A stretch of DNA of 64,000 nt from Bog-532 sp965277615 (GCA_965277615.1 CBDIDG010000005.1:806001-870000), one strand, 5' to 3'. Shown: positions 17,477 through 25,893, counted from the first letter of the stretch. Numbers and translations are program-made. Notes: generated from the letters alone by a model not told the origin.

Positions 17477-18235
17477 TCAGGTCGCAGCGAGTAGCCGTTC
17501 GTAGAGCTGGCGGGTGTCCGGGCTGGGTGAGACGCCGAGCTGGTCCCTCAGGCGATCGCTCAGCTGGCCGTAAACGCCGAGAGCTTCGGCAAGATTGCCC
17601 TCGGCGGCGAGTGCTTGCATGAGGTAGCGGTAGCCGCTTTCCCGCAGCGGAGCCAGCCGGGTGAGCTGCCGGCCGGCCCGTACCGCGGCCGCGAGCTCGG
17701 TCTCGCCGATGCCCAGCCCGGCGGCCGCGTAGCACTCGAGCGCGCGCAGGCGCAGTTCCGTGAGCTGATCACGGACCTCATCGATCCAGGGGGCATCTTC
17801 GCCGGGCAGGAAGTCCCGCTCAGCCACGAACAGCGCGGTAAGCGCCGGCCCCCATGCCCGCGACCAACTCCGCTGGGCGACCGAGGATTCGGCTCTGTGG
17901 ATGGCCTCGGTGGCCGCCTCCAGATCGACCCAGACGTTGCGCAGGCACAGCCGGAGGATGGAGCGCCCGTCCACAGCATCGGGGCCGAAGACCCGGCGCA
18001 GCTTTGACAGCAGCGGGTTGAGCCGGGCATCGACCGTAGCCGGATCAGGTTCACGCCACAGCGCCTCGGCCAGCTCATACCGGGGGACGTGGCGGTGACG
18101 GTTGACCACCAGATAAGCGAACAGCAGCCGGCCCTGGCGGCCTGGCAAGCGGGTATCCAGCCGCTGGCCGTCGCGCTCCACGGTCAGCGCCCCGCAGATC
18201 TGGATCCGCACCAGAGGCGAGGACGCCAAGGTCAC
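17477..18235 (-). CDS. SARP/BTAD-type transcriptional activator
   Basis: A 252-residue regulator of the AfsR/DnrI type. An OmpR-like winged helix covers about residues 8-95 (VRIQICGALTVERDGQRLDTRLPGRQGRLLFAYLV, VDARLNPLLSKLRRVFG). A helical bacterial transcriptional activation domain follows, ending GRQLTRLAPLRESGYRYLMQAL and LGVSPSPDTRQLYERLLAAT. GTG 18235 is chosen because a longer start would run antisense through the DUF1059 gene. SARPs usually activate secondary metabolism, but no biosynthetic cluster is adjacent. The nearest downstream gene is the rhodanese. Confidence 0.82.
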   Translation of the reverse strand: MTLASSPLVRIQICGALTVERDGQRLDTRLPGRQGRLLFAYLVVNRHRHVPRYELAEALWREPDPATVDARLNPLLSKLRRVFGPDAVDGRSILRLCLRNVWVDLEAATEAIHRAESSVAQRSWSRAWGPALTALFVAERDFLPGEDAPWIDEVRDQLTELRLRALECYAAAGLGIGETELAAAVRAGRQLTRLAPLRESGYRYLMQALAAEGNLAEALGVYGQLSDRLRDQLGVSPSPDTRQLYERLLAAT

Positions 18236-18286
18236 GTCAACATCCTGACCTACGCTGGGGAGAGCGGCCAGAGCGGAGGCACGAAG

Positions 18287-18442
18287 ATGAAGCTGATTCG
18301 ATGCGAATGCGGGTTCGTGGCACGCGGCGAAAGTGATGACCAGGTCGTCGGGAAGATTCGCGGGCACATGTCCACCGACCATCCAGCCCTGCTGGCCACG
18401 GTGAGCAAGGATGATCTGATCAGCTGGATCCAGGCGGAGTAA
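18287..18442 (+). CDS. DUF1059 small protein
   Basis: A 51-residue cytoplasmic protein starting MKLIRCECGFVARGESDDQVV and ending KDDLISWIQAE. The CxC pair, the helix with HMSTDHP and the length match the DUF1059 family, common in actinomycetes and of unknown function. GGAGG lies eight bases upstream of the ATG. It is divergent from the SARP-like gene and 28 bases upstream of the PPOX gene, so the two plus-strand genes may form a small operon. Confidence 0.75.
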   Translation: MKLIRCECGFVARGESDDQVVGKIRGHMSTDHPALLATVSKDDLISWIQAE

Positions 18443-18470
18443 GCCTCGGTACCCCTGCTACGTTGCCGGC

Positions 18471-18866
18471 ATGGGATTCGAGCTCAGCCCGGCGACGCTC
18501 GCGCTGCTCGACGGGCGGAACTACGCCGTGCTGGCCACGGTGAACCCGGACGGCAGCCCGCAGACCTCGGTCATGTGGGTCGGCCGCGATGGCGCTGACG
18601 TGCTGTTCTCCACCGTCGAGGGGCGCCGCAAGCACCGGAACATGGTGCGCGATCCCCGGGTCAGCGTGTCGGTGATCGACTCGGCCGACCCGGAGAACTA
18701 CGTGGAGCTGCGGGGCCGGGTGTCGATGATTCCCGACGTCGGGCGGCGCTTCGACACCCAGCTGTCGTGGAAGTACGACGGCCGGGACCCGGACCCGGAC
18801 CGCCCGGGAGCGGTCCGGGTCGTCGTCCGCCTGGTGGTGGACAGGGCCACCGGCCCGGCGGCCTAG
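18471..18866 (+). CDS. PPOX-class (F420- or flavin-dependent) oxidoreductase
   Basis: A 131-residue split-barrel protein of the pyridoxamine 5'-phosphate oxidase-like fold. Conserved parts: LLDGRNYAVLATVNPDGSPQTSVMWV, LFSTVEGRRKHRNMVRDPRVSVSVID and YVELRGRVSMI. The central TVEGRRKHRN segment is the cofactor phosphate-binding region in relatives, many of which use F420 in actinomycetes. The substrate is unknown. It follows the DUF1059 gene closely and converges on the MFS gene with only three bases between stop codons. Confidence 0.82.
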   Translation: MGFELSPATLALLDGRNYAVLATVNPDGSPQTSVMWVGRDGADVLFSTVEGRRKHRNMVRDPRVSVSVIDSADPENYVELRGRVSMIPDVGRRFDTQLSWKYDGRDPDPDRPGAVRVVVRLVVDRATGPAA

Positions 18867-18869
18867 GGC

Positions 18870-20315
18870 TTATAGCCCTTCGTCCTCCACCGCCGTCCGG
18901 GGCAGGGTGAGGGACAGGACTGCGCAGATCAGCAAGGCCCCCGCCGCGTACGGGGCGGTGTGCACGAACGCGGCCTGGAACGAGTGCCGGCCCAGGTCAC
19001 CGAAGAAGATCGCGCCGGCTGCTGCGACCCCGATCGCCCCGCCGAGCTGCTGCGCGGTGCTGAACAGGCCAGACGCCCCGCCGGCCGCCTCGGCCGGGAC
19101 CGCAGCCAGGACCACGTTGACCAGCGGGATGACCAGCAGGGACAAGCCCGCGCCGGCCACGACCAGGCCAGGCACCAGCGGCCACGGGTTGGTACCGGTG
19201 CCGACGTGGTGCGCTCCAGCCACGACCCCGATGATGCCCGCCGCGAACAGCAGGCCACCCAGGGCCAGCACCAGCCGGCCGAACCGCTGCGCCAGCGGCG
19301 CCGCCTGCGGGGCCAGCGCGAAGCTGCCCACGCTGAAGGCCACCGCGGTCAGCCCGGCGCGCAGCGGCGAGTAATGCTGCCCGGTCTGCACCCACAGGGT
19401 GAAGACCAGGAAGAACCCCTGGATGCCGACCCCGAACGCGAGCTGGACCAGCAGGCCGGTGGTGAAGGCCGGGATCCGGAACAGCGGGGTGCGCAGCAGC
19501 GGCGCGATCCTCGTGTGCTGGCGGCGCGCCTCCATCAGGCCGAGCAGGCCCAGCCCCACGATCCCCGCGCCCAGCAGGGCCCAGCACCAGGCGGGCCAGC
19601 CCAGGCTGCGCCCTTCCAGCAGGGGATAGGCGATCGCCACCAGGGCGCCGGTAAGGAGCACCGCCCCGGCGAAGTCGACCCGGCCGGCCGATCGTTCCCG
19701 GTTTTCCGGCATCAGCCGGGCCGAACCCGCCAGTGATGCCAGCGCGATCGGGATGTTGACGAAGAACACCGAGCGCCAGTCCCAGCCGAACAGGTTGGCG
19801 CTGGTCAGCACCCCGCCCAGGAGCAGACCCACGGCCGAGGCGAAGCCGAGCACGGCCCCGTAGATCCCGAACGCCTGGCCCCTCTCCCGGCCGCTGAACA
19901 TGGTCCGGAAGGTAGCCAGCAGCTGCGGGGTCATCACCGCGGCCGCGGCCCCCTGGACCACCCGGGCGGCGATCAGCTGGCCCGCGGTCTGCGACAGGCC
20001 CGCACCCAGGCTGGCCAGCCCGAACACGGCGATCCCGGCCAGGAACAGCCGCTTGCGCCCGAACAGGTCACCCAGGCTGCCCGCGGTGATCAGCACCGCG
20101 GCGAAGGCCAGCATGTAGGCCGACACCACCCATTCCAGCTGGGTGGCGCTCGCGCCGAGATCGTGCCGGATCGTGGGCAGGGCCACGTTGACGATCGTCA
20201 CGTCGATCATGTCCATCAGCACCGCGGCCGTCATCGCCGCCGCCGCGAACCAGCGGCGCGGGTAGCCCCCGGTGGCAACCGGCCCCTGAACCTGAGCCGG
20301 CGTTCGCGTGCTCAT
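18870..20315 (-). CDS. DHA2-family MFS drug efflux pump (EmrB/QacA type)
   Basis: A 14-helix proton antiporter of 481 residues. Family signatures: LMDMIDVTIVNVALPTIRHDLGAS in the first helix region, WVVSAYMLAFAAVLITAGSLGDLFGRKRLFL, and a GGVL-type motif in helix 5. It likely exports drugs or dyes; the substrate is not predictable. The second ATG (20315) is preferred because AGGAGGA is too close to the first one at 20321. A TetR regulator is divergently encoded 163 bases away, and three tandem GAAC-N3-GTTC palindromes lie between them, a classic local repressor-pump arrangement. Confidence 0.9.
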   Translation of the reverse strand: MSTRTPAQVQGPVATGGYPRRWFAAAAMTAAVLMDMIDVTIVNVALPTIRHDLGASATQLEWVVSAYMLAFAAVLITAGSLGDLFGRKRLFLAGIAVFGLASLGAGLSQTAGQLIAARVVQGAAAAVMTPQLLATFRTMFSGRERGQAFGIYGAVLGFASAVGLLLGGVLTSANLFGWDWRSVFFVNIPIALASLAGSARLMPENRERSAGRVDFAGAVLLTGALVAIAYPLLEGRSLGWPAWCWALLGAGIVGLGLLGLMEARRQHTRIAPLLRTPLFRIPAFTTGLLVQLAFGVGIQGFFLVFTLWVQTGQHYSPLRAGLTAVAFSVGSFALAPQAAPLAQRFGRLVLALGGLLFAAGIIGVVAGAHHVGTGTNPWPLVPGLVVAGAGLSLLVIPLVNVVLAAVPAEAAGGASGLFSTAQQLGGAIGVAAAGAIFFGDLGRHSFQAAFVHTAPYAAGALLICAVLSLTLPRTAVEDEGL

Positions 20316-20328
20316 TGTCATTCCTCCT

Positions 20329-20374
20329 CGTCAGTCGCTCGGGTTGAGCGGCGTCAGTCGCTCGGATTGAGCTG
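20329..20374. repeat. 23-bp imperfect tandem duplication in pump leader
   Basis: CGTCAGTCGCTCGG followed by G or A and TTGAGC occurs twice, at 20329-20351 and 20352-20374, immediately upstream of the efflux pump ribosome-binding site and beside the operator array. Function unknown. Confidence 0.6.
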
Positions 20375-20384
20375 CATCACTCTC

Positions 20385-20423
20385 GAACGACGTTCCAGGA
20401 ACGATGTTCGTCGAACAACGTTC
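20385..20423. promoter_or_regulatory. three phased palindromes, candidate TetR operator
   Basis: GAACGACGTTC (20385-20395), GAACGATGTTC (20399-20409) and GAACAACGTTC (20413-20423) share the form GAAC-N3-GTTC and repeat exactly every 14 bases. They lie between the divergent efflux pump and TetR genes. Binding by the adjacent TetR protein is inferred from position and symmetry. Confidence 0.6.
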
Positions 20424-20477
20424 TAGCATGGTTGTGCGTTCTATGTCCACTGTGTTCGTGAGTAGTACGCTGTTCGT

Positions 20478-21260
20478 GTGACGAGCGAAGTTCCACCGCC
20501 GGAGCCGGCAGCGGTGCCGGCCCCGCCCTGGCAGCGGGCGCCGCGGCGGCCCAGCCGGGCCCGGCGGGACCCGATCACGGCCGAGGCCATCACCGAAGCC
20601 GCGATCAAAGTCCTGGACAGCGAGGGCCTCGAGGGGCTGAGCATGCGGCGGGTGGCGGACGCCCTGAACACCGGCCCCGCCTCGCTCTACTGGCACGTGG
20701 GCAACAAGGACGGTCTGCTGGACCTGATCTTCGACCAGCTCATCGGCGAGATGAGGGTGCCCGCGCCGCAGGGCGGCCGCTGGAAGGAGCAGCTCAAGGA
20801 GGTCGCGCTGGACCAGCGGGCGACGATCCTGCGGCACCGGGACCTGGTCGCCATCTCCATGGGCCGGATCCCCATGGGACCGCACGCGCTGCGCTACACC
20901 GAGGCCGTGGTGGCCATCCTGCGGGCGGGCGGGGTGCCGGACGATCTGGCCGTGTCCGGTTATCTACTGCTGTTCGCCCTGGTCAACGGGTTCACCATGG
21001 ACGAGATGGCCGAGCCCGTGACTGGCTCGACTGGCTCGACTGGCTCGGACGGCTCGGACGGCAGCCGTGAGTCGCTCTCACCCAGCGCCGTCAGCGGCTA
21101 CCTGGCTTCGCTGCCGGCGGAGCAGTTCCCGAACATCACCGCCGTGGCCCCGTACTTCGCCCAGTGGGACAACGACGTGCAGTTCGGGATGCTGGTTGAC
21201 CTCTACGTCGACGGCCTGGCCCAGCGGGCCGAGGCAGCGTCCGGGCCTCCGGACGAGTGA
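20478..21260 (+). CDS. TetR-family transcriptional regulator
   Basis: A 260-residue repressor-type protein. The N-terminal HTH spans about residues 33-80: ITAEAITEAAIKVLDSEGLEGLSMRRVADALNTGPASLYWHVGNKDGLLDLI. The C-terminal part is of the TetR_C type (PMGPHALRYTEAVVAILRAGGV, FALVNGFTMDEMAE). A Ser/Thr/Gly insertion, GSTGSTGSDGSDGS, at about 183-196 is encoded by nine-base tandem repeats. It is divergent from the DHA2 pump and probably represses it through the GAAC-N3-GTTC array. The ligand is unknown. Confidence 0.88.
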   Translation: MTSEVPPPEPAAVPAPPWQRAPRRPSRARRDPITAEAITEAAIKVLDSEGLEGLSMRRVADALNTGPASLYWHVGNKDGLLDLIFDQLIGEMRVPAPQGGRWKEQLKEVALDQRATILRHRDLVAISMGRIPMGPHALRYTEAVVAILRAGGVPDDLAVSGYLLLFALVNGFTMDEMAEPVTGSTGSTGSDGSDGSRESLSPSAVSGYLASLPAEQFPNITAVAPYFAQWDNDVQFGMLVDLYVDGLAQRAEAASGPPDE

Positions 21261-21560
21261 GCCGCCCGGACGGTGCCGGGGCCGGCCCACGGCCGATCCC
21301 GGCACGATAATGAACCGGTACCCATTGCTGTCGGCGCAGCGAGGTTGATCTCAGGCCCAACACGGGTAGCGTAAATGTGCGGCGCCGACGAAGTCGCCGG
21401 TCGGCTGGGCCCCCGGCCGCCCCCGGTCGTCACGTATCGTACTGGTGAACGCTTTTCGTCAGGTGCCAGCCGGTACGGCCTTCGCGGTCCCGAGCCGCGT
21501 ACCCCCGAGGAGACAGATGCCCGAACAGGTTCCGGCCCCGAGCCCGCTGGAGACAGGCCA

Positions 21561-21926
21561 GTGACCGAGCTGACCAGCACGATGACTCCGCGCGAGATCG
21601 CCACTCAGGCCGCCGAAGCTATCCGCGCGCTGAACCATCTGACGTATCGCGGCGGCGAGCTGGGCAGCCCGGACGAAGTCCGCGACATCATCGCCAGCCT
21701 GGGCCTGATGGGACAGGGGCTGCCGCAGCTGTGTGAGCAGCTGGCCCGGTTCCTGGTCGCTCAGCAGGAGGACGGGCAGGTTAGGCACGGATCAGGGGAG
21801 GACCCGGACCTCTCGGTCACCGAGGTGATGGAGGCGCTCAACGCCGCCGGGCAGGCTGCGGACATGATGACGGCCGCCCTGGAAGAGGCACACAACTCCG
21901 CCACCGAGCTTCGCCCGGCCCGCTGA
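21561..21926 (+). CDS. hypothetical protein
   Basis: A 121-residue protein I cannot assign. It is predicted largely helical: TPREIATQAAEAIRALNHLT, DEVRDIIASLGLMGQGLPQLCEQLARFLVAQQ and VTEVMEALNAAGQAADMMTAALEEAHNSATEL. No signal peptide or membrane segment is visible. The GTG at 21561 (VTELTSTMTPRE) is chosen because GGAG lies eight bases upstream; longer forms read through a Pro/Arg-rich stretch that looks non-coding. It converges with the IYGDG-repeat gene. The helical pattern resembles small regulatory or plasmid-type accessory proteins, but this is only an impression. Confidence 0.6.
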   Translation: MTELTSTMTPREIATQAAEAIRALNHLTYRGGELGSPDEVRDIIASLGLMGQGLPQLCEQLARFLVAQQEDGQVRHGSGEDPDLSVTEVMEALNAAGQAADMMTAALEEAHNSATELRPAR

Positions 21927-21984
21927 GGCCCTCACGCTGAAGCCGCCCTTGCGCTGAAGCCGCCCGCTGAGATCGGGAGCGGCG

Positions 21985-22428
21985 TCAGTCGCCGTAGATC
22001 TGGGTGGTGACCCCGGTGGTGCCGTCGCCGTAGATCCCGCTGGACGTGTTCGAGCCGTCACCGTAGATGGTGCTCGTGCCGTCACCGTAGATCCCGCTCG
22101 ACGAGCTGGTGCCGTCACCGTAGATCGAGCTCGTCCCGTCACCGTAGATCCCACTGCCGTCATTGGACGCCGGGCTGGTCGAGCCGTCGTCACCGTAGAC
22201 GCTGGTGTAGGACGAGCTGTCGTCCACGTAGCTTGGCTGGCTGGATGTGCTGGTGGTGCTGGTGCTGGCCGGGACGTTGACGCTGTCGCCGTAGATGTGC
22301 GCGGTCAGGGTCGCCCGGGCCGGAGAGTTACCGGGGTGGCTGGCGAGGTGGCCAAGGCCCACGACAGCCGCAAGCAGGAGCACACCGATGGTGCCTGCGA
22401 CGGTGGCCACGGCCTTTTTCACGTTCAC
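21985..22428 (-). CDS. exported IYGDG-repeat protein
   Basis: A 147-residue protein with an N-terminal signal or anchor, VNVKKAVATVAGTIGVLLLAAVVGLGHLA. A low-complexity Ser/Thr region follows, and then a series of I/V-Y-G-D-G/D units: IYGDS, VYGDD, then six IYGD copies spaced by Ser/Thr/Gly, the last ending the protein. The GTG at 22428 has GAGGAGAAG five bases upstream. The repeats are almost identical at DNA level (CCGTAGAT on the plus strand), implying recent expansion. I do not recognise the family. Possible roles include a surface-displayed or metal-binding (Asp-rich) repeat, but nothing in the neighbourhood decides. Confidence 0.65.
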   Translation of the reverse strand: MNVKKAVATVAGTIGVLLLAAVVGLGHLASHPGNSPARATLTAHIYGDSVNVPASTSTTSTSSQPSYVDDSSSYTSVYGDDGSTSPASNDGSGIYGDGTSSIYGDGTSSSSGIYGDGTSTIYGDGSNTSSGIYGDGTTGVTTQIYGD

Positions 22429-22887
22429 GTCTTCTCCTCGCTGTCCTTTAAGAGACGCAGAGCGCGTGCCCGAGGTGTACCGATCCACGGGTTTACTTGC
22501 AGAAATCTGGCGCTTGAGTGCGTCTTGTCCTTGATCATGACGGGTATCGAAGCGGCGTGCGACCCAAATCGGTCCACATGCTGGACTTTCGTTGACCCGC
22601 CGCGATCAGGGCAAGGTCCGCATCGCGACGACAGCACAGTAGAAGAAGCGTACGTCCCGGCTGTAGGCCCGACAAGGTGGCGTAGCGGATGGGTTCGGCC
22701 GCCGGTGACCGGGCGTCACGTCTGTCCCCGAACGGGCGCATTAGCCCTCTCGATCGGGGTTCAGCAAATATGCTGGCCTCGCTCGCCCGGGCGCAATCCG
22801 GCCCGGCAGCTGGAGGCGGCGAGGCCTTCATGTGCCCGCGGCCCGCCCCAGGCGAGCCGACCTGTCGCCGAGTGGACCAGGAGACGC
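22429..22887. other. divergent intergenic region
   Basis: This 459-base gap separates the IYGDG-repeat gene from the zinc-ribbon gene. No convincing gene is seen. A short inverted repeat GTCCA - 5 bases - TGGAC is at 22573-22587. Both genes carry their own ribosome-binding sites (GAGGAG on the minus strand, AGGAG at 22879-22883), so two promoters are expected here. Confidence 0.4.
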
Positions 22888-24237
22888 ATGGGGGGTTACC
22901 CGCGATACTGCGTGCAGTGCGGCAGTGGACTGGCATCGAACACCCGGTTCTGCGGCAACTGCGGCCACGCCGCCGCCGATACGGAGGCGGACGTATCGGG
23001 CCAGCACGCCGTGGCGGCCCGTGAGCTCGACTGGCCCGGGCCGGTGGCCGAGACGCGACCCGGTGGCCCGCCCCCGGTGCCGCCGCGACCGTCGGAGCCC
23101 CCCACCTTTACCGCGCCTCCCGCGTTCGCGACGACCCCGCCTAGTTTTGCGGCGCCCCCTAGTTTTGCGGCCCCGCCCACCGGGCCGGCCTATCCGCCGC
23201 CCCCGCCGGCGTCCGCCGCCCAGCTGCCCCCGGCAGCCCAGCGGCCGACGGAGTCCATCCCGCCGCTGGGCGGGCCCGCGTACCCATCGGCCGCCCCGGC
23301 CCACTCCCGGGGGGAGCGCCCCGGGCCGCCTCCGGCCGACCGCTCGGGGCCACAACCCCTTGATCGTCCCGGTCGGCCTGTGTCCGACCGCTCGGGGCCG
23401 CTGCCGCAGAACCGGGCGGCCGGGCCGTCCCTTCCGCCGGTCCCGGGCCAGTACGCGCTGCCGGCCGGGTCACCGCCGGCGCCATCATCGCCCCCGCCCC
23501 CCGAGGCGACGGCGAACCTGAGCACCAGCTGGGTGAACGAGGTCGGCCTGAAGCCGCGGTGGGATCAGGGCCCGTCGGCCCTCCCGTTGATCACCGAGAG
23601 CCGGACGACCGGTGACCAGCCGCGTCAGCGCTGGTCGCTGGTCATCGGGCTGTTTCTGCTGATCGCGGCGGTCCTGGTGGTGCCCGCGCTGTTGATCGTG
23701 CACGCCTTCCACGGGCTGGGTGGTACGAGCGCCGCCGCGGCCCAGCCCACGAGCAGCACATCGGCCCCGTCCGCCGCGGCCCAGCCCAACGAACGCGCCG
23801 CGGCTACCGCCCTGGCCTCGTTGCTCGGGCAGAGCGTCACCGACCGGGACACGATCGTGAACGCGGTCGGTGCGGTCAACCAGTGCACGTCCGGCCTGAG
23901 CCAGGCGCCGAAGGCCTTCACCGACGGCGCCACGGGCCGGCAGAAGCTGCTCCAGCAGCTGGCCCACCTGCCCGGCCGGTCGACCCTGCCCGCAGGCATG
24001 CTGCGGGAACTGACCGGGGCCTGGCAGGCGTCGGCCACGGTGGACACGGACCTCGGCAAGTGGGCGCAGGACGAGGTGGCCCACGGCTGCCACCAGAACG
24101 ACCACAACGACGCCAATTTCGCGGCGTCGAACACCCCGGACGTCCAGGCCAGCAACGACAAGGCCGCGTTCGTGGCGCAGTGGAACCCGATCGCGGTCAA
24201 GTACGGCCTGACCCGCTACTCGACCAGCCAGCTCTGA
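22888..24237 (+). CDS. zinc-ribbon, proline-rich, single-pass membrane protein
   Basis: A 449-residue protein. Residues 1-30 form a zinc ribbon with YCVQC and FCGNCGH. Residues about 60-230 are Pro-rich and disordered (PPPVPPRPSEPP; tandem SFAAPP units; repeated DRSGP). A transmembrane helix, WSLVIGLFLLIAAVLVVPALLIVHAF, lies near 249-274. The C-terminal 170 residues are extracytoplasmic and soluble, with two Cys (VNQCTSG, AHGCHQN) that could pair. The ATG at 22888 has AGGAG upstream; longer frames are non-coding in character. The layout resembles actinomycete membrane sensors or cell-envelope proteins with an N-terminal zinc ribbon, but the function is unknown. Confidence 0.75.
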   Translation: MGGYPRYCVQCGSGLASNTRFCGNCGHAAADTEADVSGQHAVAARELDWPGPVAETRPGGPPPVPPRPSEPPTFTAPPAFATTPPSFAAPPSFAAPPTGPAYPPPPPASAAQLPPAAQRPTESIPPLGGPAYPSAAPAHSRGERPGPPPADRSGPQPLDRPGRPVSDRSGPLPQNRAAGPSLPPVPGQYALPAGSPPAPSSPPPPEATANLSTSWVNEVGLKPRWDQGPSALPLITESRTTGDQPRQRWSLVIGLFLLIAAVLVVPALLIVHAFHGLGGTSAAAAQPTSSTSAPSAAAQPNERAAATALASLLGQSVTDRDTIVNAVGAVNQCTSGLSQAPKAFTDGATGRQKLLQQLAHLPGRSTLPAGMLRELTGAWQASATVDTDLGKWAQDEVAHGCHQNDHNDANFAASNTPDVQASNDKAAFVAQWNPIAVKYGLTRYSTSQL

Positions 24238-24257
24238 CCCGGCGGCGCCCGCCGGGT
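24237..24257. terminator. bidirectional hairpin between convergent genes
   Basis: Perfect 9-bp stem ACCCGGCGG - CGC - CCGCCGGGT at the junction of the zinc-ribbon gene and the convergent beta-lactamase-fold gene. It could terminate both transcripts. No clear U tract. Confidence 0.5.
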
Positions 24258-24268
24258 GCGGCCGTACG

Positions 24269-25333
24269 TCAGCCCAGATGCCGCCAGACCAGCGCGGACA
24301 GCTGGCTGATGGTGTCGATGCCGTACTGCTCGGTCGGGTTGCCGGTGGTGAGCACGGCCATCAGGTAGTCGCGGCCGGAGCCGGAGATCCATCCGACGCT
24401 GTTGACCTGCCAGTTGGTGCTGCTGCTGTTCAGAGGCAGCCAGCCGTCCTTCAACGCCACCGTGGCCTGCGCCGGGACTCCGCCGCTCACCCCCCAGCGC
24501 TGCGACGGGGTCACGTTCTCCATCAGTTCCAGGGCCGCGTTCCGCTGGGCTCCGGTCAGCAGCGTGCTCGGCTTGATCAGCTCGCGCAGCAGGGCCAGCT
24601 GGTCGGTGGGGGTGGTGGTGGTCAGGCCCCACCCGGGCCAGGGGAAGTCCGGGCACTGGACGCACGAGGACGGGGCGGTGCGGGTCAGGCCGGCCGAGGT
24701 GTTGAACGACGCGATCCGGGACGGCCCGCCCGCCGCGTACCACAAGGTGGTCGCGGCGTCGTTGTCGCTGTCCTCCATCATCTGCTCGGCCAGCGAGGCA
24801 TCGCTGGCCGACAGCCCACCGGAGCCGGAGCCGACTCCAGCGTCGCCGTCGCTGTCGGCGCCGGCGTCGTGCCCGGCGTAGAGCGCCTCGAGGATGTTCA
24901 GCTTGACCACGCTGGCTTCGGCCTGCGGCCTGCTGCTGCCGAAGGTCCAGGTCTGCCCGGTGGTGACGTCGTACACCGCCGCGGTCACCGTGCCCGAGCG
25001 GTCGTCCACGTAGGAGTTGGCCCCGCGGACGAACGGGTCCTGGCGCGCCGTGTCCGACGGCGTGGCCCTGGGCCGGGTCGCCGTAGGGCTGGGGCTGGGG
25101 CTTGGGCTGGTGGCCGTGGCGCTGGGCCTGGGACTGGCCGAGGTGGCGGCCACCGTCGGCTGGGTCACCGGACCCGCAGCCGGCGGGCTGGAGCACGCCT
25201 GCACGGCGGTCAGCAGGGGCAGTCCGATGGCGCCGGCCAGACAGGCCCGGGCGATCGCCGGGGTCCAGGCCGGCCTTCGGGTCACACGCTCTGCCCTTCT
25301 GGTTCGCACAGCCGAGTCGGCGTGCGGGCGCAC
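24269..25333 (-). CDS. beta-lactamase-fold serine hydrolase lipoprotein
   Basis: A 354-residue exported protein. The signal region ACLAGAIGLPLLTAVQACSS ends in a lipobox-like VQAC, followed by a Ser/Pro/Thr linker (about 50-95). The class A beta-lactamase-type domain shows SVVK (S-x-x-K nucleophile motif in AEASVVKLNILEALY), SDN in MEDSDNDAATTLW and KDG in VALKDGWLPL in place of KTG. The region that should hold the deacylating ExxLN reads PDFPWPGWGLTTTTP, with no Glu. It may therefore be a penicillin-binding or peptidase-like relative rather than an efficient lactamase. A Gly/Ser/Asp-rich insertion follows SVVK. Monocistronic between the zinc-ribbon gene and a divergent Nudix gene. Confidence 0.75.
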   Translation of the reverse strand: MRPHADSAVRTRRAERVTRRPAWTPAIARACLAGAIGLPLLTAVQACSSPPAAGPVTQPTVAATSASPRPSATATSPSPSPSPTATRPRATPSDTARQDPFVRGANSYVDDRSGTVTAAVYDVTTGQTWTFGSSRPQAEASVVKLNILEALYAGHDAGADSDGDAGVGSGSGGLSASDASLAEQMMEDSDNDAATTLWYAAGGPSRIASFNTSAGLTRTAPSSCVQCPDFPWPGWGLTTTTPTDQLALLRELIKPSTLLTGAQRNAALELMENVTPSQRWGVSGGVPAQATVALKDGWLPLNSSSTNWQVNSVGWISGSGRDYLMAVLTTGNPTEQYGIDTISQLSALVWRHLG

Positions 25334-25401
25334 TCTGCGCCCCGTAGCTGTTCGCCACGGGGATCAGCGTACTGATTTCTTGGGCAACTACCCTCTAAGG
25401 G

Positions 25402-25881
25402 ATGAGCGGATGGCTGAAGTGCCCGGTGCACGGGCGACACTGGGGTGTGACCGGTGCGGCTGGCCTGCTTCCGTTCACCGTCACCCCGGCCGGTATCCGC
25501 GTCCTGCTCGCGTTGCGCAGCGAGCACACCCACCTGGGCGGCACCTGGAGCACGATCGGCGGCGCCATCGACCAGGGTGAGACCCCGTGGGAAGCGGCCG
25601 TGCGCGAGGCCGGCGAAGAAGTCCCCGGCCTAGACCTGGCTGGCGCCCTGGCCGCCGACAGCCACCGCTACGCCTGCGTCAGCGGCTGGTCGTACACCAC
25701 GTTCGCGGTGCCCCTGCCCTCCGACGCGCCGGTCACGATCGGCTCGGGCTGGGCCACCTGGGAAACGGCCGAACTCCGCTGGGTCCCCCTGGAGGAAGTC
25801 GACGGGTACCCGCTGCTGCCCGCCTTCGCCCAATCCTGGCCCGAGCTGAGGAAACTGGTTGAGGCGGCGGCCGATCAGTAG
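25402..25881 (+). CDS. Nudix hydrolase
   Basis: A 159-residue hydrolase of nucleoside-diphosphate-linked compounds. The Nudix box reads GGAIDQGETPWEAAVREAGEEVPG, fitting Gx5Ex7REUxEExGU with the REAGEE core. It starts MSGWLKCPVHGRHWGVTGAAGLL, which includes a CPVHG motif that could bind metal. The substrate cannot be told from sequence. It ends 12 bases before the stop of the convergent HTH-DUF5753 gene. Confidence 0.88.
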   Translation: MSGWLKCPVHGRHWGVTGAAGLLPFTVTPAGIRVLLALRSEHTHLGGTWSTIGGAIDQGETPWEAAVREAGEEVPGLDLAGALAADSHRYACVSGWSYTTFAVPLPSDAPVTIGSGWATWETAELRWVPLEEVDGYPLLPAFAQSWPELRKLVEAAADQ

Positions 25882-25893
25882 CCTGAAATGGCG

